DNA of 64,000 nt, from positions 4,092,001 to 4,156,000 of the forward strand of contig NZ_CP177357.1 in assembly GCF_046845755.1 (NCBI RefSeq), given 5' to 3'. The translations under genes and the position numbers were made by a program. Under the pieces are notes generated by a model that was not told the origin of the DNA, ran no database searches, and worked only from the letters and a program-made list of their open reading frames with translations. Positions 63,997 to 64,000 of this stretch are shown here, one piece after another (within the stretch, counting starts at the first letter, position 1; each line of letters begins with the position of its first letter). The stretch is from Rubrivirga sp046845755. Its GTDB lineage: Bacteria > Bacteroidota > Rhodothermia > Rhodothermales > Rubricoccaceae.

Positions 63997-64000
63997 CCGG

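Noticed and set aside
1..64000. CRISPR array or cas genes
   Set aside because: No regularly spaced direct repeats and no Cas-like protein were found.

Overview
The window is a very GC-rich, gene-dense bacterial chromosome segment. Three TonB-dependent receptors, two of them with CarboxypepD_reg-like N-terminal plug domains followed by large barrels, a SusD-type lipoprotein, a DUF4249 lipoprotein and many short lipoproteins point to the Bacteroidota/Rhodothermota. The extreme GC content, the CDC48-type AAA ATPase and the overall gene style make a marine Rhodothermota (Rubrivirga/Rubricoccus-like) the best guess. This is inference from gene content; there is no rRNA in the window. I see no phage, IS element, CRISPR array or replication origin. 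Most genes are ordinary chromosomal genes, and accessory signals are confined to one tRNA-adjacent patch and several intergenic repeat islands.

Layout, left to right. 1-2.5 kb: C-terminal part of a SusD-like lipoprotein, a 430-base gap, a GT-B glycosyltransferase. 2.5-5.4 kb: phosphoenolpyruvate carboxylase. 5.4-6.3 kb: a small STAS-like protein and an Lrp/AsnC regulator, divergent from the histidine-utilisation operon hutU-hutH-lipoprotein-hutI-hutG (6.6-12.9 kb), which degrades histidine to glutamate. 12.9-15.4 kb: P1-nuclease/Zn-phospholipase-like secreted protein, DUF2993 lipoprotein, DJ-1/PfpI protein with a clear terminator. 15.5-16.2 kb: tRNA-Lys(CTT), a frameshifted HNH gene and a 26-nt tRNA 3'-end fragment. 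16.3-18.9 kb: a TonB receptor and a His/Cys-rich secreted protein, probably metal acquisition. 19.0-21.3 kb: CDC48-like double AAA ATPase. 21.5-25.2 kb: PEGA protein and two beta-propeller-like lipoproteins. 25.3-30.5 kb: YkgJ cysteine-cluster protein, small Tat-type protein, NhaC antiporter, 4-TM protein, SMP-30 lactonase and GntP gluconate permease. 30.8-32.8 kb: DUF2237, rhodanese, L,D-transpeptidase. 32.9-36.5 kb: a hybrid kinase with two stand-alone receivers. 36.7-39.7 kb: three related secreted proteins. 39.9-42.4 kb: CcmF-type haem lyase. 42.4-44.0 kb: a repeat-rich gap and a DUF4097 beta-helix protein. 44.2-47.2 kb: cN-II-like nucleotidase, hypothetical, aldo/keto reductase. 47.3-49.5 kb: receiver, RsbQ-like hydrolase, PAS histidine kinase. 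49.5-58.2 kb: sirtuin, TonB receptor/DUF4249 pair bracketed by two paralogous lipoproteins, another TonB receptor. 58.3-64.0 kb: methyltransferase-like protein, ChaN-like protein, DEAD-box helicase, three tandem paralogous small proteins and a lone receiver.

Themes. Translational coupling is common (ATGA or GTGA overlaps in hut, SMP-30/GntP, the receivers and the RsbQ/PAS-kinase set). A TANNNT -10-like hexamer recurs either 5-7 or about 23-25 bases before start codons, suggesting leaderless and short-leader transcripts. Four response-regulator receivers carry no output domain, so signalling here seems to run through protein-protein contacts or phosphorelay. The most unusual candidates are the RsbQ-like hydrolase coupled to a PAS histidine kinase, the tRNA-flanked frameshifted HNH patch, and the two dispersed intergenic repeat families.
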